A DNA stretch of 22,233 nucleotides from Chitinophagaceae bacterium (GCA_026785745.1 JAJAZO010000479.1:1-22233); one strand, 5' to 3'. Positions 7,305 through 15,450 are shown, numbered from the stretch's first letter. The notes: generated by a model from the sequence alone, not told the origin. Numbers and translations: made by a program.

Positions 7305-7652
7305 TTAGTTTTTTATTTCTTTTGCGTCAACAATAACAGTTACATGGTTGCTTCTTTTGCGAACTCTGTAACCACGACCCTGCGGAGCAGGACGCATACG
7401 TTTCAATGTTCTTGCACCATCTACCATTATTGTTTTTACGATAAGCTGGCTTTCGTCACCCCCTTCGTTCTTCTGCTTCCAGTTATTGATAGCACTCAAT
7501 ACCAGCTTACGAAGTGGAACTGCAGAGTCCTTAGGATTGTGCTCCAATTCTGCCAATGCTTTCTCTACTTTCATACCACGTATGAGGTCAACAAGTAACC
7601 GCATTTTACGAGGTGAAGTCGGGTGATTTCTCAGTTTAGCTACTGCTTCCAT
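7305..7652 (-). CDS. rplV: 50S ribosomal protein L22
   Basis: L22 lines the peptide exit tunnel. The frame is open from an ATG at 7721, but the conserved protein begins [20 protein letters not shown], so the ATG at 7650-7652 is chosen (115 residues, normal length). The extra 23 codons upstream are the translation of the heptamer repeats in the gap. Family signatures seen are [20 protein letters not shown] and the beta-hairpin end [20 protein letters not shown]. It is 89 bp downstream of rpsS. Confidence 0.96.
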   Translation of the reverse strand: MEAVAKLRNHPTSPRKMRLLVDLIRGMKVEKALAELEHNPKDSAVPLRKLVLSAINNWKQKNEGGDESQLIVKTIMVDGARTLKRMRPAPQGRGYRVRKRSNHVTVIVDAKEIKN

Positions 7653-7657
7653 TTTTT

Positions 7658-7692
7658 CTAGTTTCTTGTTTCTTGTTTTTGGTTTTTCGTTA
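7658..7692. repeat. Heptamer array, left half (rpsS-rplV gap)
   Basis: Five 7-bp units start at 7658: CTAGTTT, then CTTGTTT twice (7665-7678), TTGGTTT, TTCGTTA. The array ends 5 bp upstream of the rplV start codon on the minus strand. On that strand the units read AAACTAG and AAACAAG, the same AAC-based pattern as the right half at 7709-7736, but inverted. Confidence 0.82.
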
Positions 7693-7708
7693 AGTCGTTC
7701 TTCATCAG

Positions 7709-7736
7709 AACTAATAACCAATAACCAGCAACTTGT
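7709..7736. repeat. Heptamer array, right half (rpsS-rplV gap)
   Basis: Four 7-bp units start at 7709, 7716, 7723 and 7730: AACTAAT, AACCAAT, AACCAGC, AACTTGT. The consensus is AACYAAN. It is inverted relative to the array at 7658-7692 and ends 5 bp before the rpsS stop. Together the two halves nearly fill the 89-bp gap. Confidence 0.8.
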
Positions 7737-7741
7737 ATTGA

Positions 7742-8011
7742 TTAACCTTCTTTTTTAGAGTGTCCTCTGAACTGGCGGGTAGGTGCAAATTCACCTAACT
7801 TATGACCAACCATAAATTCCGTTACATACACCGGGATGAACTTGTTGCCATTATGCACAGCAAACGTGTGGCCCACAAAATCAGGTGAAATGGTAGAGCG
7901 GCGGCTCCATGTCTTGATAACACCTTTTTTATTTTTGCCTTCATTCATAGCCATCACCTTTGATTCAAGATGAGTAGCTATATAAGGACCTTTTTTAATC
8001 GAACGAGCCAT
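7742..8011 (-). CDS. rpsS: 30S ribosomal protein S19
   Basis: S19 is in the head of the small subunit near the A-site finger contact. The 89-residue product has [19 protein letters not shown], the conserved [20 protein letters not shown] and the S19 signature [20 protein letters not shown], ending [11 protein letters not shown]. It follows rplB by 32 bp. Confidence 0.98.
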   Translation of the reverse strand: MARSIKKGPYIATHLESKVMAMNEGKNKKGVIKTWSRRSTISPDFVGHTFAVHNGNKFIPVYVTEFMVGHKLGEFAPTRQFRGHSKKEG

Positions 8012-8043
8012 AATTTATGTCGTTGTATTATTGAATAAGTTTT

Positions 8044-8880
8044 TTACTTCGCTATTTTGCTTCCGTTCTTACGTTGGATAATCATCTTATCGCTTCCTTT
8101 TCCTTTTGTTCTTGTTTTCAGACCTCTTGAGTACTGTCCGTTTCTAGAACGGGGCTGACCACCTGAAGCTTTACCTTCACCACCACCCATTGGGTGATCT
8201 ACCGGGTTCATCGCTACACCTCTCGTTCTTGGTTTGATACCTTTCCACCTGTTACGTCCCGCTTTACCCATACTCTGCAGGAAGTGATCACTGTTACTTA
8301 CCACACCAACTGTTGCGTAGCAATTAACCAATATTTTTCTTAATTCACCAGAAGGCATTTTTAAGATAGCATACTTCTCTTCTTTGTTTGTTAACTGGGC
8401 TGAAGAGCCGGCACTACGAGCCAATTTACCGCCCTGACCAGGCTGCATTTCTATATTATGTATATTAGTACCTAATGGCATATTTTTCATTGGCAAAGCA
8501 TTGCCAACTTCCGGAGCTACGTCAGCACCACTTTCAACTACAGCACCAACCTGCAAGCCTTGTGGAGCAAGTATGTATCTTTTTTCGCCATCAGCATAAT
8601 TCACCAAAGCAATAAAAGCTGTACGGTTTGGATCATATTGAATTGATTCTACAGTAGCAGCACCTGCTTTATTTCTCTTAAAATCTATTATACGATACTT
8701 TTTCTTGTGACCACCGCCAATGTAGCGCATAGCCCGACGACCAGAAGATGTACGTCCGCCAGTTCTTGGTTTTGCTTCTACCAGGCTCTTTTCAGGAACA
8801 TTAGTAGTAACCTCTGCGTATGCATTTCCGATTCTCCAACGAGTACCGGCTGTAACAGGTTTAAATTTTCTTAGTGCCAT
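8044..8880 (-). CDS. rplB: 50S ribosomal protein L2
   Basis: L2 is a core large-subunit protein needed for subunit joining and the peptidyl-transferase environment. The 278 residues include [40 protein letters not shown], the OB-like region [20 protein letters not shown], and the SH3-like domain. The diagnostic [20 protein letters not shown] contains the conserved His. Length is as expected. It lies between rplW (92 bp away) and rpsS. Confidence 0.99.
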   Translation of the reverse strand: MALRKFKPVTAGTRWRIGNAYAEVTTNVPEKSLVEAKPRTGGRTSSGRRAMRYIGGGHKKKYRIIDFKRNKAGAATVESIQYDPNRTAFIALVNYADGEKRYILAPQGLQVGAVVESGADVAPEVGNALPMKNMPLGTNIHNIEMQPGQGGKLARSAGSSAQLTNKEEKYAILKMPSGELRKILVNCYATVGVVSNSDHFLQSMGKAGRNRWKGIKPRTRGVAMNPVDHPMGGGEGKASGGQPRSRNGQYSRGLKTRTKGKGSDKMIIQRKNGSKIAK

Positions 8881-8940
8881 TGTTCAATTTCTTTTTAGTT
8901 CAACATTAGCGGCTGTTGAAGCCATTCATTTTTTTAGCTT

Positions 8941-8959
8941 CTCCCTCTTTCGGAGGGAG
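8941..8959. repeat. Inverted repeat in rplW-rplB gap
   Basis: CTCCCTC (8941-8947) and GAGGGAG (8953-8959) form a 7-bp stem with loop TTTCG. GGAGGG recurs just after it at 8967-8972. In a 92-bp gap inside the S10 operon this looks like a copy of a G/C-rich dispersed palindrome. A terminator is unlikely because the minus-strand sequence after the stem has no T run. Confidence 0.6.
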
Positions 8960-8972
8960 TAAGAAGGAGGGT

Positions 8973-9272
8973 TTAAATGTTTGAATACAAATCAATGTTT
9001 TCACCCTCAGCTACTGTTACAAAAGCCTTTTTGTAACTCGGTTTGCGGCCAGAGATAACACCTGCTTTTGTAAAGCGGCTTTTATTTTTACCCGGAGATA
9101 CAGAAGTGTTTACATTAGTAACAGTAACACCGTAAAAGCTTTCTATCGCTTTTTTAATCTCCAGTTTGTTTGCCTTTCTTGCCACTTTGAAAGCATAACG
9201 ACGCAGTGTATCCTGCTGAGCATTTGCTTTTTCTGTCAAAATGGGTTTTATTAATATTTCAGAAGGTCTCAT
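8973..9272 (-). CDS. rplW: 50S ribosomal protein L23
   Basis: L23 is at the exit of the peptide tunnel and anchors trigger factor and SRP. The 99-residue product includes MRPSEILIKPILTEKANAQQ, YAFKVARKANKLEIKKAIES and FYGVTVTNVNTSVSPGKNKS, all standard for the family. It follows rplD by 72 bp. A weak 5-bp stem (GGAGC/GCTCC) is in that gap. Confidence 0.97.
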   Translation of the reverse strand: MRPSEILIKPILTEKANAQQDTLRRYAFKVARKANKLEIKKAIESFYGVTVTNVNTSVSPGKNKSRFTKAGVISGRKPSYKKAFVTVAEGENIDLYSNI

Positions 9273-9344
9273 TGCTAATTATTTATTTTGTTTTGGAGCA
9301 ATGGAAGCTCCGCATTCATTTCTTACTCTTTAGATTTTTTATAA

Positions 9345-9980
9345 TTATACTTCTGGCTTTTCTTCTTCAGAAAATATCTTAGCCGCACTCTCTGTCAAAA
9401 TCAATACTTCAGAATTTACAATATCATAAGTGTTGATGTCACTCAGCAACATACCTAACACAGAAGGAACATTGCGCAATGACAATTCAATATTGTCATT
9501 GAATTCCGGCTGAATAAACATGATTTTTTTATCTGCTAAATTCAGATTGCCCAGTATATCAACAAAAGTTTTTGTTTTAGGTGCATCCATTATAATGTCT
9601 TCTACTACAAAAATTGCATTGTCTTTTGCTTTATAACTTAAAGCAGAAATTTTTGCCAGGTCTTTTACCTTACGGTTTAATTTGAAATCGTACAGGTGCG
9701 GTTTTGGACCAAAGATGGTACCCCCGCCCTTGTATAAAGGATTACGGATATTACCCTTACGGCTTCCACCAGTACCTTTCTGGCGGTGAAGCTTACGGCT
9801 TGCACCCTGTACTTCGGCACGGGTTTTCACTTTGTGTGTACCCTGACGTTGTGCAGCGAGATATTGCTTTACTGCGAGGTAAATAACATGGTTGTTTGGT
9901 TCTGCACCAAAGATTTCTTCTGGCAGTTCCACCTTTCTCCCGGTGGCTTTTCCTTTTATATTTAAAACTTCAACTTGCAT
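9345..9980 (-). CDS. rplD: 50S ribosomal protein L4
   Basis: L4 reaches into the peptide tunnel and, in E. coli, represses the S10 operon. The 211 residues start MQVEVLNIKGKATGRKVELP and contain the internal extended loop (VKTRAEVQGASRKLHRQKGT, GSRKGNIRNPLYKGGGTIFG). After YDFKLNRKVKDLAKISALSY there is a C-terminal domain with an acidic end (FSEEEKPEV). Autogenous control here is not shown by the sequence. It lies between rplC and rplW. Confidence 0.98.
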   Translation of the reverse strand: MQVEVLNIKGKATGRKVELPEEIFGAEPNNHVIYLAVKQYLAAQRQGTHKVKTRAEVQGASRKLHRQKGTGGSRKGNIRNPLYKGGGTIFGPKPHLYDFKLNRKVKDLAKISALSYKAKDNAIFVVEDIIMDAPKTKTFVDILGNLNLADKKIMFIQPEFNDNIELSLRNVPSVLGMLLSDINTYDIVNSEVLILTESAAKIFSEEEKPEV

Positions 9981-9993
9981 TTTATATCTTTTT

Positions 9994-10018
9994 ATCCTTC
10001 GCCAGGCTCAGGATGACA
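9994..10018. repeat. Quasi-palindromic dispersed-type repeat between rplC and rplD
   Basis: The 45-bp gap holds ATCCT (9994-9998) and AGGAT (10010-10014) around GCC-A-GGC, followed by GACA. On the minus strand it reads TGTCATCCTGAGC... GCGAAGGAT, a motif I recall as frequent between genes in this phylum; that recollection could not be checked. It fills more than half of the gap. Confidence 0.55.
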
Positions 10019-10025
10019 TCAAAAC

Positions 10026-10643
10026 TTATTTCTGAATAAAAACTATTGAACCGTTATAACCCGGTACAGAACCGCTAACAAGTATGTAATTTTTCTCGGC
10101 GAATATCTTTACCACTTTGAGTCCTTTCAGCTTTACCCGGTCACTACCCATACGACCAGCCATTTTCATTCCTTTCATTACACGGGCAGCATCTGATGAG
10201 TTACCCAATGAACCCGGAGCTCTTGAACGATCATGCTGACCGTGAGACTGCTGGCCCACACCATGGAAACCATGACGTTTTACAACACCCTGGAAACCCT
10301 TACCCTTAGTTGTACCTACTACTTCAACAGAATCGCCTTCAGCGAAAATGTCAACTGTAATAGTTTCACCAATATTTTTTTCAATGGAATAATTGCGGAA
10401 CTCTCTTGTAAATTTCTTAGGAGCTGTCTGAGCTTTTGCGTAATGATTAATCTCAGATTTAGTGGAGTGCTTTTCTTTTTTATCACCAAAAGAAAGCGAA
10501 AGTGCATTGTACCCGTCAGATTCGGTTGTTTTAACCTGGGTAACTACACAAGGGCCAGCCTCAATAATCGTACAGGCTGTTTGTTTGCCCGATGGATCGA
10601 AGATACTGGTCATCCCAATTTTTTTCCCAATAATACCTTTCAT
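10026..10643 (-). CDS. rplC: 50S ribosomal protein L3
   Basis: L3 is an early assembly protein near the peptidyl-transferase centre. The 205-residue product begins [20 protein letters not shown], has the central loop [20 protein letters not shown] (the region whose Gln is methylated by PrmB in other bacteria) and [20 protein letters not shown]. It ends with the final beta strand [20 protein letters not shown]. It is separated from rpsJ by an unusually long 297-bp gap. Confidence 0.98.
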   Translation of the reverse strand: MKGIIGKKIGMTSIFDPSGKQTACTIIEAGPCVVTQVKTTESDGYNALSLSFGDKKEKHSTKSEINHYAKAQTAPKKFTREFRNYSIEKNIGETITVDIFAEGDSVEVVGTTKGKGFQGVVKRHGFHGVGQQSHGQHDRSRAPGSLGNSSDAARVMKGMKMAGRMGSDRVKLKGLKVVKIFAEKNYILVSGSVPGYNGSIVFIQK

Positions 10644-10940
10644 GGTCGTTCAATTTGTGCCTGCAAGGTTATTGGGACATTTCAGACTTATGAAAGTCTG
10701 AACTTCAATCCCCGTTTGCCACCGACCTTTTCCTTTTTGGGGAAGTACCGGCAGTAAACAAACCCTGAATGGCTTGTTTTATGTTAGTCAGCCAGAGCTC
10801 TTTTTTCTTTACCAACCGAAGCCTTTGGCGAAGGAGGGCCTGCCGTCGCTAAAGCTAAGGCAGACAAGATTGAGAGATAGCAATATTTTTAATTTATAAG
10901 AGCTGTAGCTTCAATAGAAAAGAGGATTACCCTCCGTTTT
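10644..10940. repeat. 297-bp rpsJ-rplC gap: several palindromes, no gene seen
   Basis: No ORF of ribosomal or other recognisable type is present. Visible structures are: TTCAGACTT (10681-10689) / AAGTCTGAA (10694-10702), a perfect 9-bp stem with a 4-nt loop; AAACAAACC (10756-10764) / GGCTTGTTT (10771-10779), which pairs fully in minus-strand RNA if one G-U is allowed; and an imperfect palindrome with ctgcc/ggcag arms at about 10839-10862. The last lies next to a GC-rich stretch (CCTTTGGCGAAGGAGGG) unlike the AT-rich surroundings. This looks like a mosaic of dispersed repeats inside the operon. A leader-type RNA element is the other possibility. Confidence 0.6.
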
Positions 10941-11246
10941 CTACGCTTTGATTTCTACTTCCACGCCACTTGGCAAATCCAACTTACTTAATGCATCCAC
11001 TGTTCTTGAACTAGAGGTGTAAATATCCAGTAAACGCTTATGCGTTGCTAACTGGAACTGCTCACGGCTCTTCTTATTAACGTGGGGTGAACGCAACACG
11101 GTAAAAATTTTACGGCGGGTAGGCAAAGGAATTGGTCCTGTTACCACAGCGCCGGTGCTGCGTACTGTTTTAACGATCTTCTCTGCAGATTTATCTACCA
11201 GGTTGTGATCGTAAGATTGTAATTTGATTCTGATTCGCTGCGACAT
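10941..11246 (-). CDS. rpsJ: 30S ribosomal protein S10
   Basis: S10 is in the small-subunit head and also acts as NusE in transcription antitermination. The conserved start [20 protein letters not shown] sets the ATG at 11244-11246. A further in-frame ATG at 11279 would add 11 residues and would start upstream of the predicted transcription start, so it is rejected. The 101-residue product has [20 protein letters not shown] and ends GVEVEIKA. It is the first gene of the S10-spc operon here, with its own promoter directly upstream. Confidence 0.98.
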   Translation of the reverse strand: MSQRIRIKLQSYDHNLVDKSAEKIVKTVRSTGAVVTGPIPLPTRRKIFTVLRSPHVNKKSREQFQLATHKRLLDIYTSSSRTVDALSKLDLPSGVEVEIKA

Positions 11247-11254
11247 GTATGAAA

Positions 11255-11273
11255 TCCCAATTTTCTTTTGGGA
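11255..11273 (-). promoter_or_regulatory. Short hairpin in the rpsJ 5' leader
   Basis: TCCCAA (11255-11260) and TTGGGA (11268-11273) give a 6-bp stem with a 7-nt loop. It lies between the predicted transcription start and the ATG (8 nt from the ATG). It is too small for a full S10 leader of the E. coli type. It may only protect the 5' end or affect ribosome loading. Confidence 0.4.
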
Positions 11274-11276
11274 GTG

Positions 11277-11308
11277 CAAAGGTAGGGGTGAGAGCTATAC
11301 CTTCCAAA
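11277..11308 (-). promoter_or_regulatory. Bacteroidota-type promoter for rpsJ (S10 operon)
   Basis: On the minus strand TTTG at 11308-11305 is followed by 20 nt and then TACCTTTG at 11284-11277. This matches the known phylum consensus TTTG-N19-21-TAnnTTTG in both boxes and spacing. Transcription should start around 11268-11273, giving a leader of roughly 25 nt. This is the expected promoter for the whole ribosomal operon. Confidence 0.82.
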
Positions 11309-11405
11309 TACTTGGGAAAGATTTTTCAGACCTGTGGACAAACTTATAACTAAATGTCTGGAACTACCCTATTGACTTGATTTTCAGTCTTAACTTAGGG
11401 CATTA

Positions 11406-12302
11406 ATGGAAGAAATATCAACCAAAAAAACGATAATTTCTAAATGGCTGCAATTATTGCTAAAAATGGCAGTTACTATAGCTTGTCTGTGGTATGTCTC
11501 CACTAAGATTGATTTTGAAAAGGCGCTAATTGCTGCAAAAAAATCGAATTGGGCCTGCCTTTTAGCAGCATTTTTTATTTATAATTTGTCAAAACTGATC
11601 GGCTCAAAGCGGCTTAATATCTATTTTAAGAACATTGGTATTCATTTAACCGAATGGCAAAATGTGAAACTGTACTGGCTGGGAATGTACTATAACCTGT
11701 TTCTGCCAGGTGCTATAACCGGTGATGCCTATAAAGTAATTTTATTATCAAAACGATTTAATACAGCCTATAAAAAAACGACAACTGCCATTTTGTTAGA
11801 CCGTTTTAGCGGTTTGCTTTCATTAGGACTGATATTAGCGGTGTATAGCAGCTTTGTTATTAAAGAAAAGTGGATAGTCGCTTTGCTTATAGTTGGTGCA
11901 GTAGTCGCTATCCCCCTTTTGTATTTTGTTATCAAAAAACTCTTTCCTCATTTTCTGCCGGGGTTTTGGTCTACTTTTTTGTTAGGTGCAGCAGTGCAGA
12001 TAACCATATTATTCTGTATTTACTTTATTCTTTTTGGATTGAATATCAGCGTTGACATTAATGGATACGTTTTTATCTTCCTCGTTGCAGCCATTGCATC
12101 AGTGCTGCCTATATCAGTAGGCGGCGGATTAGGTGTCAGGGAATTTGTTATAATTCAAGGGGCAAAATATGCAGGACTTGATGAGCATACAGCACTTATC
12201 CTCAGTCTTCTTTTTTATCTTATCACAGTTATTTGTTCTCTTGCTGGTATGATATTCGTTTTCAAAAATCCATTTCCGCAAAATTCTGTTGCTGCCAAAT
12301 GA
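11406..12302 (+). CDS. Membrane protein of the LPG synthase TM / AglD (UPF0104) family
   Basis: The 298-residue protein has about eight hydrophobic membrane segments (for example residues 21-37, 50-62, 128-150, 157-176, 188-210, 221-240, 260-285). Family landmarks are NLFLPGAITGDAYK (about 97-110), LLDRFSGL (130-137) and LPISVGGGLGVRE (234-246), matching the YbhN/AglD/MprF transmembrane domain. Some members flip or transfer lipids, but the substrate here is unknown. The position beside an FkbM methyltransferase gene suggests envelope glycolipid or polysaccharide work, as an inference. It is transcribed opposite to fusA and rpsJ and shares a 159-bp intergenic region with rpsJ. Confidence 0.85.
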   Translation: MEEISTKKTIISKWLQLLLKMAVTIACLWYVSTKIDFEKALIAAKKSNWACLLAAFFIYNLSKLIGSKRLNIYFKNIGIHLTEWQNVKLYWLGMYYNLFLPGAITGDAYKVILLSKRFNTAYKKTTTAILLDRFSGLLSLGLILAVYSSFVIKEKWIVALLIVGAVVAIPLLYFVIKKLFPHFLPGFWSTFLLGAAVQITILFCIYFILFGLNISVDINGYVFIFLVAAIASVLPISVGGGLGVREFVIIQGAKYAGLDEHTALILSLLFYLITVICSLAGMIFVFKNPFPQNSVAAK

Positions 12303-12318
12303 TACCATTACATATCCC

Positions 12319-12326
12319 TTACTTTG
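12319..12326 (+). promoter_or_regulatory. Possible weak -7 box before the FkbM methyltransferase gene
   Basis: TTACTTTG resembles the TAnnTTTG box with one mismatch and lies 18 bp before the preferred ATG at 12345. No TTTG is found at the right distance upstream. It could give the methyltransferase gene some independent expression, but co-transcription from the gene 42 bp upstream is equally likely. Confidence 0.3.
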
Positions 12327-12344
12327 CACCACATCATTTTGAAT

Positions 12345-12983
12345 ATGAGGATTGAGTTACTAAAAAGAAAAATACTGAATGCAGGAGCTTTATGGATAAG
12401 CTTTACCAAACTCATCCCTGATTGGTTCAGACTTGGCAAAAAATCTTTTGTACTGGATTGCGGAGCCAATGTAGGCTATATCACTAAACTCCTGGCCTCT
12501 ACAGGTGCTACTGTTATTGCTTTTGAACCTGACCCGGTTGCTTTTCAACAACTTGCCAAAAGATGTTCTAACAAAAAGAACATTACTCTTATTCGAAAAG
12601 GTGTGTGGGATAAAAATTCAACTATTGAGTTGTATGCACATAAAGAAACTAAGGGAAATGAAGCCAGTTTTACTGTCGGTTCTTCCATTGTTGGTGAAAA
12701 ATTAAATGTAAGTACTGAAAAAGCTTTGTCGATTGAAGTAGTGGACCTGGTTGAATTTATGCAACAACAAAACAGGAAAATTGACCTGGTAAAATTAGAT
12801 GTAGAAGGTGCTGAAATCGCCATCCTCAAAAGAATACTGGCTACAGAAGCATGGCACCTTTTCAATCGGATGTATGTGGAAACACATGAAACCAAGATAC
12901 CCTCACAACTTGAAGAACTTAACTGGATAAAGAATCAGTTGAAGGAAAGAAATATAAAGCATATCAAACTTAACTGGATATAG
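12345..12983 (+). CDS. FkbM family SAM-dependent methyltransferase
   Basis: The product (212 residues from ATG 12345) has a Rossmann-type SAM-binding fold. Motif I is FVLDCGANVGY (about residues 35-45), motif II the acidic FEPDP (60-64), and the FkbM hallmark DLVKLDVEGAE lies near 147-157. FkbM-type enzymes usually O-methylate sugars or polyketides; the acceptor here is not evident. An in-frame TTG at 12324 would add seven residues but overlaps the possible -7 box, so the ATG is preferred. It forms a probable two-gene unit with the upstream membrane protein. Confidence 0.88.
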   Translation: MRIELLKRKILNAGALWISFTKLIPDWFRLGKKSFVLDCGANVGYITKLLASTGATVIAFEPDPVAFQQLAKRCSNKKNITLIRKGVWDKNSTIELYAHKETKGNEASFTVGSSIVGEKLNVSTEKALSIEVVDLVEFMQQQNRKIDLVKLDVEGAEIAILKRILATEAWHLFNRMYVETHETKIPSQLEELNWIKNQLKERNIKHIKLNWI

Positions 12984-13000
12984 TATATAGTCCGGTAAAA

Positions 13001-13028
13001 ATTAAGGACCCATTGCTGAGTCCTTAAT
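13001..13028. terminator. Bidirectional terminator between FkbM gene and fusA
   Basis: ATTAAGGAC (13001-13009) and GTCCTTAAT (13020-13028) form a perfect 9-bp stem with a 10-nt loop. On the minus strand it is followed by TTTTT. On the plus strand it sits 18 bp after the methyltransferase stop and is preceded by A's, with a weaker T-rich tail. It fits convergent transcription units. Confidence 0.75.
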
Positions 13029-13183
13029 TCATTTGTAGATTGTGTTTTTCATCCCAGGCAAAAACTGTGCAAAAAGATTGGTTCCTAAAAACGGAATAGC
13101 GTTCCGCAATATATTTAGCAAACACAATGCCATGAAATTTTATTGATTGATTCAGGTTAACTATAGTGGCTATTGTGAATAAA

Positions 13184-13214
13184 AATCCCGTCCCAATTAA
13201 ATCTGGACGGGATT
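13184..13214. terminator. Intrinsic terminator of fusA
   Basis: AATCCCGTCC (13184-13193) and GGACGGGATT (13205-13214) form a perfect 10-bp GC-rich stem with an 11-nt loop. On the minus strand it lies 25 nt after the fusA stop and is followed by a run of T's. The plus-strand side also has a T run (TATTTTT), so it may act both ways. Nothing gene-like is seen between this and the terminator at 13001-13028. Confidence 0.88.
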
Positions 13215-13239
13215 GTATTTTTAGATTGAGCTATTTCAA

Positions 13240-15384
13240 TTAAGCATTTACTTTCCCCTTCACTTTTGCAATCACCTCTTCAGCGATATTGTTTGGCGCA
13301 GGATTGTAGTGAGAAAATTCCATAGTGTTTGATGCACGGCCAGAACTTAAAGAACGAAGTTGTGTTACATATCCAAACATCTCACTCAATGGAACTTTAG
13401 CTTTAATAACCTCTGCACCGGCACGGGTATCCATACCTTCTAATATTGCACGGCGGCGATTAAGGTCACCAGTTACATCACCCATGTATAATGCAGGGGT
13501 AATTACTTCCACTTTCATGATTGGCTCCAGCAAAACAGGTTTTGCTTTTCTTGCCGCCTCCCGGAAGCCTTGCTTGGCACACAATTCAAATGACATGGCA
13601 TCTGAGTCAACTGCGTGGAAGCTGCCATCAAATACACGGATTTTCATATTATCAACCGGGTAGCTTGCCAGCACACCTGTTGTCATTGATGCTTCAAAAC
13701 CTTTGCTGATAGCAGGAACAAATTCTTTAGGAATTGATCCGCCAAACAATCCGTTGACAAACTGATAATGCTTATCAGGATTTTCTGCTTTCCATTCTGC
13801 ATCAACCGGACCAAGTGCAAACTGAATATCAGCGAATTTACCACGACCACCGGTCTGTTTCTTTAATGTCTCACGGTGTTCGATAGTAATATTAAATGCT
13901 TCTTTATAAGCCACCTGCGGTGCACCCTGGTTTACTTCTACTTTAAACTCCCGACGCATACGATCAATGATAATCTCCAGGTGCAACTCTCCCATTCCAC
14001 GAAGGATGGTCTGACCTGTTTCTTCATCTGTATGTACCCTTAATGTAGGATCTTCTTCTACTAATTTGGAAATAGCCATACCCATCTTATCAACGTCAGC
14101 CTGAGTTTTAGGCTCAATAGCCACAGCGATAACCGGTTCAGGAATAAACATATTCTCCAAAGTGATTGGATGATTTTCATCACACAATGTATCACCAGTT
14201 TTAATTTCTTTGAAACCAACTGCTGCACCAATATCACCAGCTTCGATAAAATCAATTGGATTTTGCTTGTTAGCAATCATCTTCATTATACGGCTGATAC
14301 GTTCTTTCTTACCGCTTCTTACATTCAATACATAAGAACCAGCATCAAGATGACCAGAATAGCACCGGAAGAATGCCAGACGACCAACAAAAGGGTCAGT
14401 CATAATTTTAAATGCCAATGCTGCAAACGGGGCTTTAGGGTCTGCTGCCCTTGTTTCGGGTTCACCAGTATCAGGATTAATACCTACCGTATCAGGAATA
14501 TCAACCGGTGAAGGCAGGTAACGGCAAACAGCATCTAATGCAGTTTGTACCCCTTTATTTTTGAAAGAAGAACCACACATCATCGGAACGATGCTAAGAT
14601 CAACTGTAGCTTTGCGGATTGCTTCATGCATTTCATCATCGGTGATGCTGTTTGGATCCTCAAAAAATTTTTCCATCAGCTTGTCATCATATTCAGCTAC
14701 AGCTTCAACCAAACTTGCTCTCCACTCTTTTGCTTCTTCCAGCATATCAGCAGGAACTTCTATTTCATCAAAGGTCATACCTTCTGTTTCCATGTGCCAG
14801 ATGATACCTTTCATTTTGATAAGGTCAACTACACCTTTGAAATCGTCTTCCGCACCAATCGGCAACTGAAGAGGAACAGCTTTTGAACCTAACATATCTT
14901 TTACCTGCTTAACTACCATCAGGAAGTCAGCACCGGCACGGTCCATTTTATTTACAAACCCAATACGGGGTACACCATAGCGGTTAGCCTGGCGCCATAC
15001 TGTTTCAGATTGTGGCTCTACACCATCCACAGCAGAGAACAAAGCGATCAAACCATCCAATACCCTCATTGAACGTTCTACCTCTACAGTAAAGTCAACG
15101 TGGCCGGGAGTATCAATGATGTTGAAAGAATATTTTTTAGTATCAGCAAATTCTTTCCCTTTATTGGTAGGGAAATTCCACTGGCAACTTACAGCCGCCG
15201 AAGTAATGGTGATACCTCTTTCTTTCTCCTGCTCCATCCAGTCGGTGGTGGCTGCACCATCATGCACCTCACCAATACGGTGAATCATACCTGTATAACG
15301 AAGGATACGTTCTGTTGTAGTTGTTTTGCCGGCATCAATGTGAGCGGCTATACCAAAGTTTCTTTGAAATTTTAAATCTGCCAT
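13240..15384 (-). CDS. fusA: Translation elongation factor G
   Basis: EF-G is the GTPase that drives ribosomal translocation. The 714 residues are full length. G1 is AHIDAGKT (about 14-21), switch I contains RGITI (56-60), G3 is DTPGH (91-95) and G4 is NKMD (145-148). Domain II has the [15 protein letters not shown] segment, and domain IV has [12 protein letters not shown] and the [18 protein letters not shown] region; domain V ends the protein. It is not adjacent to rpsG/rpsL or tuf here. It stands alone with its own promoter and terminator, separated from rpsJ by two opposite-strand genes. Confidence 0.99.
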   Translation of the reverse strand: MADLKFQRNFGIAAHIDAGKTTTTERILRYTGMIHRIGEVHDGAATTDWMEQEKERGITITSAAVSCQWNFPTNKGKEFADTKKYSFNIIDTPGHVDFTVEVERSMRVLDGLIALFSAVDGVEPQSETVWRQANRYGVPRIGFVNKMDRAGADFLMVVKQVKDMLGSKAVPLQLPIGAEDDFKGVVDLIKMKGIIWHMETEGMTFDEIEVPADMLEEAKEWRASLVEAVAEYDDKLMEKFFEDPNSITDDEMHEAIRKATVDLSIVPMMCGSSFKNKGVQTALDAVCRYLPSPVDIPDTVGINPDTGEPETRAADPKAPFAALAFKIMTDPFVGRLAFFRCYSGHLDAGSYVLNVRSGKKERISRIMKMIANKQNPIDFIEAGDIGAAVGFKEIKTGDTLCDENHPITLENMFIPEPVIAVAIEPKTQADVDKMGMAISKLVEEDPTLRVHTDEETGQTILRGMGELHLEIIIDRMRREFKVEVNQGAPQVAYKEAFNITIEHRETLKKQTGGRGKFADIQFALGPVDAEWKAENPDKHYQFVNGLFGGSIPKEFVPAISKGFEASMTTGVLASYPVDNMKIRVFDGSFHAVDSDAMSFELCAKQGFREAARKAKPVLLEPIMKVEVITPALYMGDVTGDLNRRRAILEGMDTRAGAEVIKAKVPLSEMFGYVTQLRSLSSGRASNTMEFSHYNPAPNNIAEEVIAKVKGKVNA

Positions 15385-15419
15385 GAATACTTTATTTTCA
15401 GATGTTTAGATACGATGAA

Positions 15420-15435
15420 AAAACCTTACGGTTTT
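15420..15435 (-). promoter_or_regulatory. Leader hairpin with GTAA loop, fusA 5' UTR
   Basis: On the minus strand AAAACC, loop GTAA, GGTTTT form a 6-bp stem closed by a GNRA tetraloop, followed by more T's. It begins within a few nucleotides of the predicted transcription start and ends about 35 nt before the ATG. It could stabilise the 5' end of a highly expressed mRNA, or act as a weak attenuator. Confidence 0.45.
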
Positions 15436-15442
15436 GGAGGCG

Positions 15443-15450
15443 CAAAGGTA
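15443..15450 (-). promoter_or_regulatory. Bacteroidota-type -7 element for fusA
   Basis: On the minus strand TACCTTTG at 15450-15443 is an exact TAnnTTTG box. The surrounding 13 nt (15442-15454) equal those around the rpsJ box (11276-11288). A clear TTTG at -33 is missing; a T-rich stretch occurs instead. Transcription should start near 15437. Confidence 0.7.

Noticed and set aside
7653..7721. N-terminal extension of L22 starting at ATG 7721
   Set aside because: The extra 23 residues come from heptamer repeat DNA, and the conserved L22 start is at 7652.
5360..7736. CRISPR-like arrays
   Set aside because: The repeat unit is 7 bp, degenerate, and has no unique spacers between units; no cas gene is in the window.
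10233..10757. 174-residue plus-strand open frame over rplC and its upstream gap
   Set aside because: It is a shadow of L3 on the opposite strand with Cys/Phe-rich composition and no family match.
11247..11279. 11-residue N-terminal extension of S10 starting at 11279
   Set aside because: It would begin inside the -7 promoter box, before the predicted transcription start, and is absent from the family.
11309..11405. Promoter for the plus-strand membrane protein gene at 11406
   Set aside because: TAACTTAG (11391-11398) is a poor match with no -33 partner at the right distance, so no promoter is called.
13029..13183. Possible small RNA or gene between the two terminators after fusA
   Set aside because: Only a 5-bp stem (13092-13106) is visible, with no promoter, ORF or known RNA pattern.
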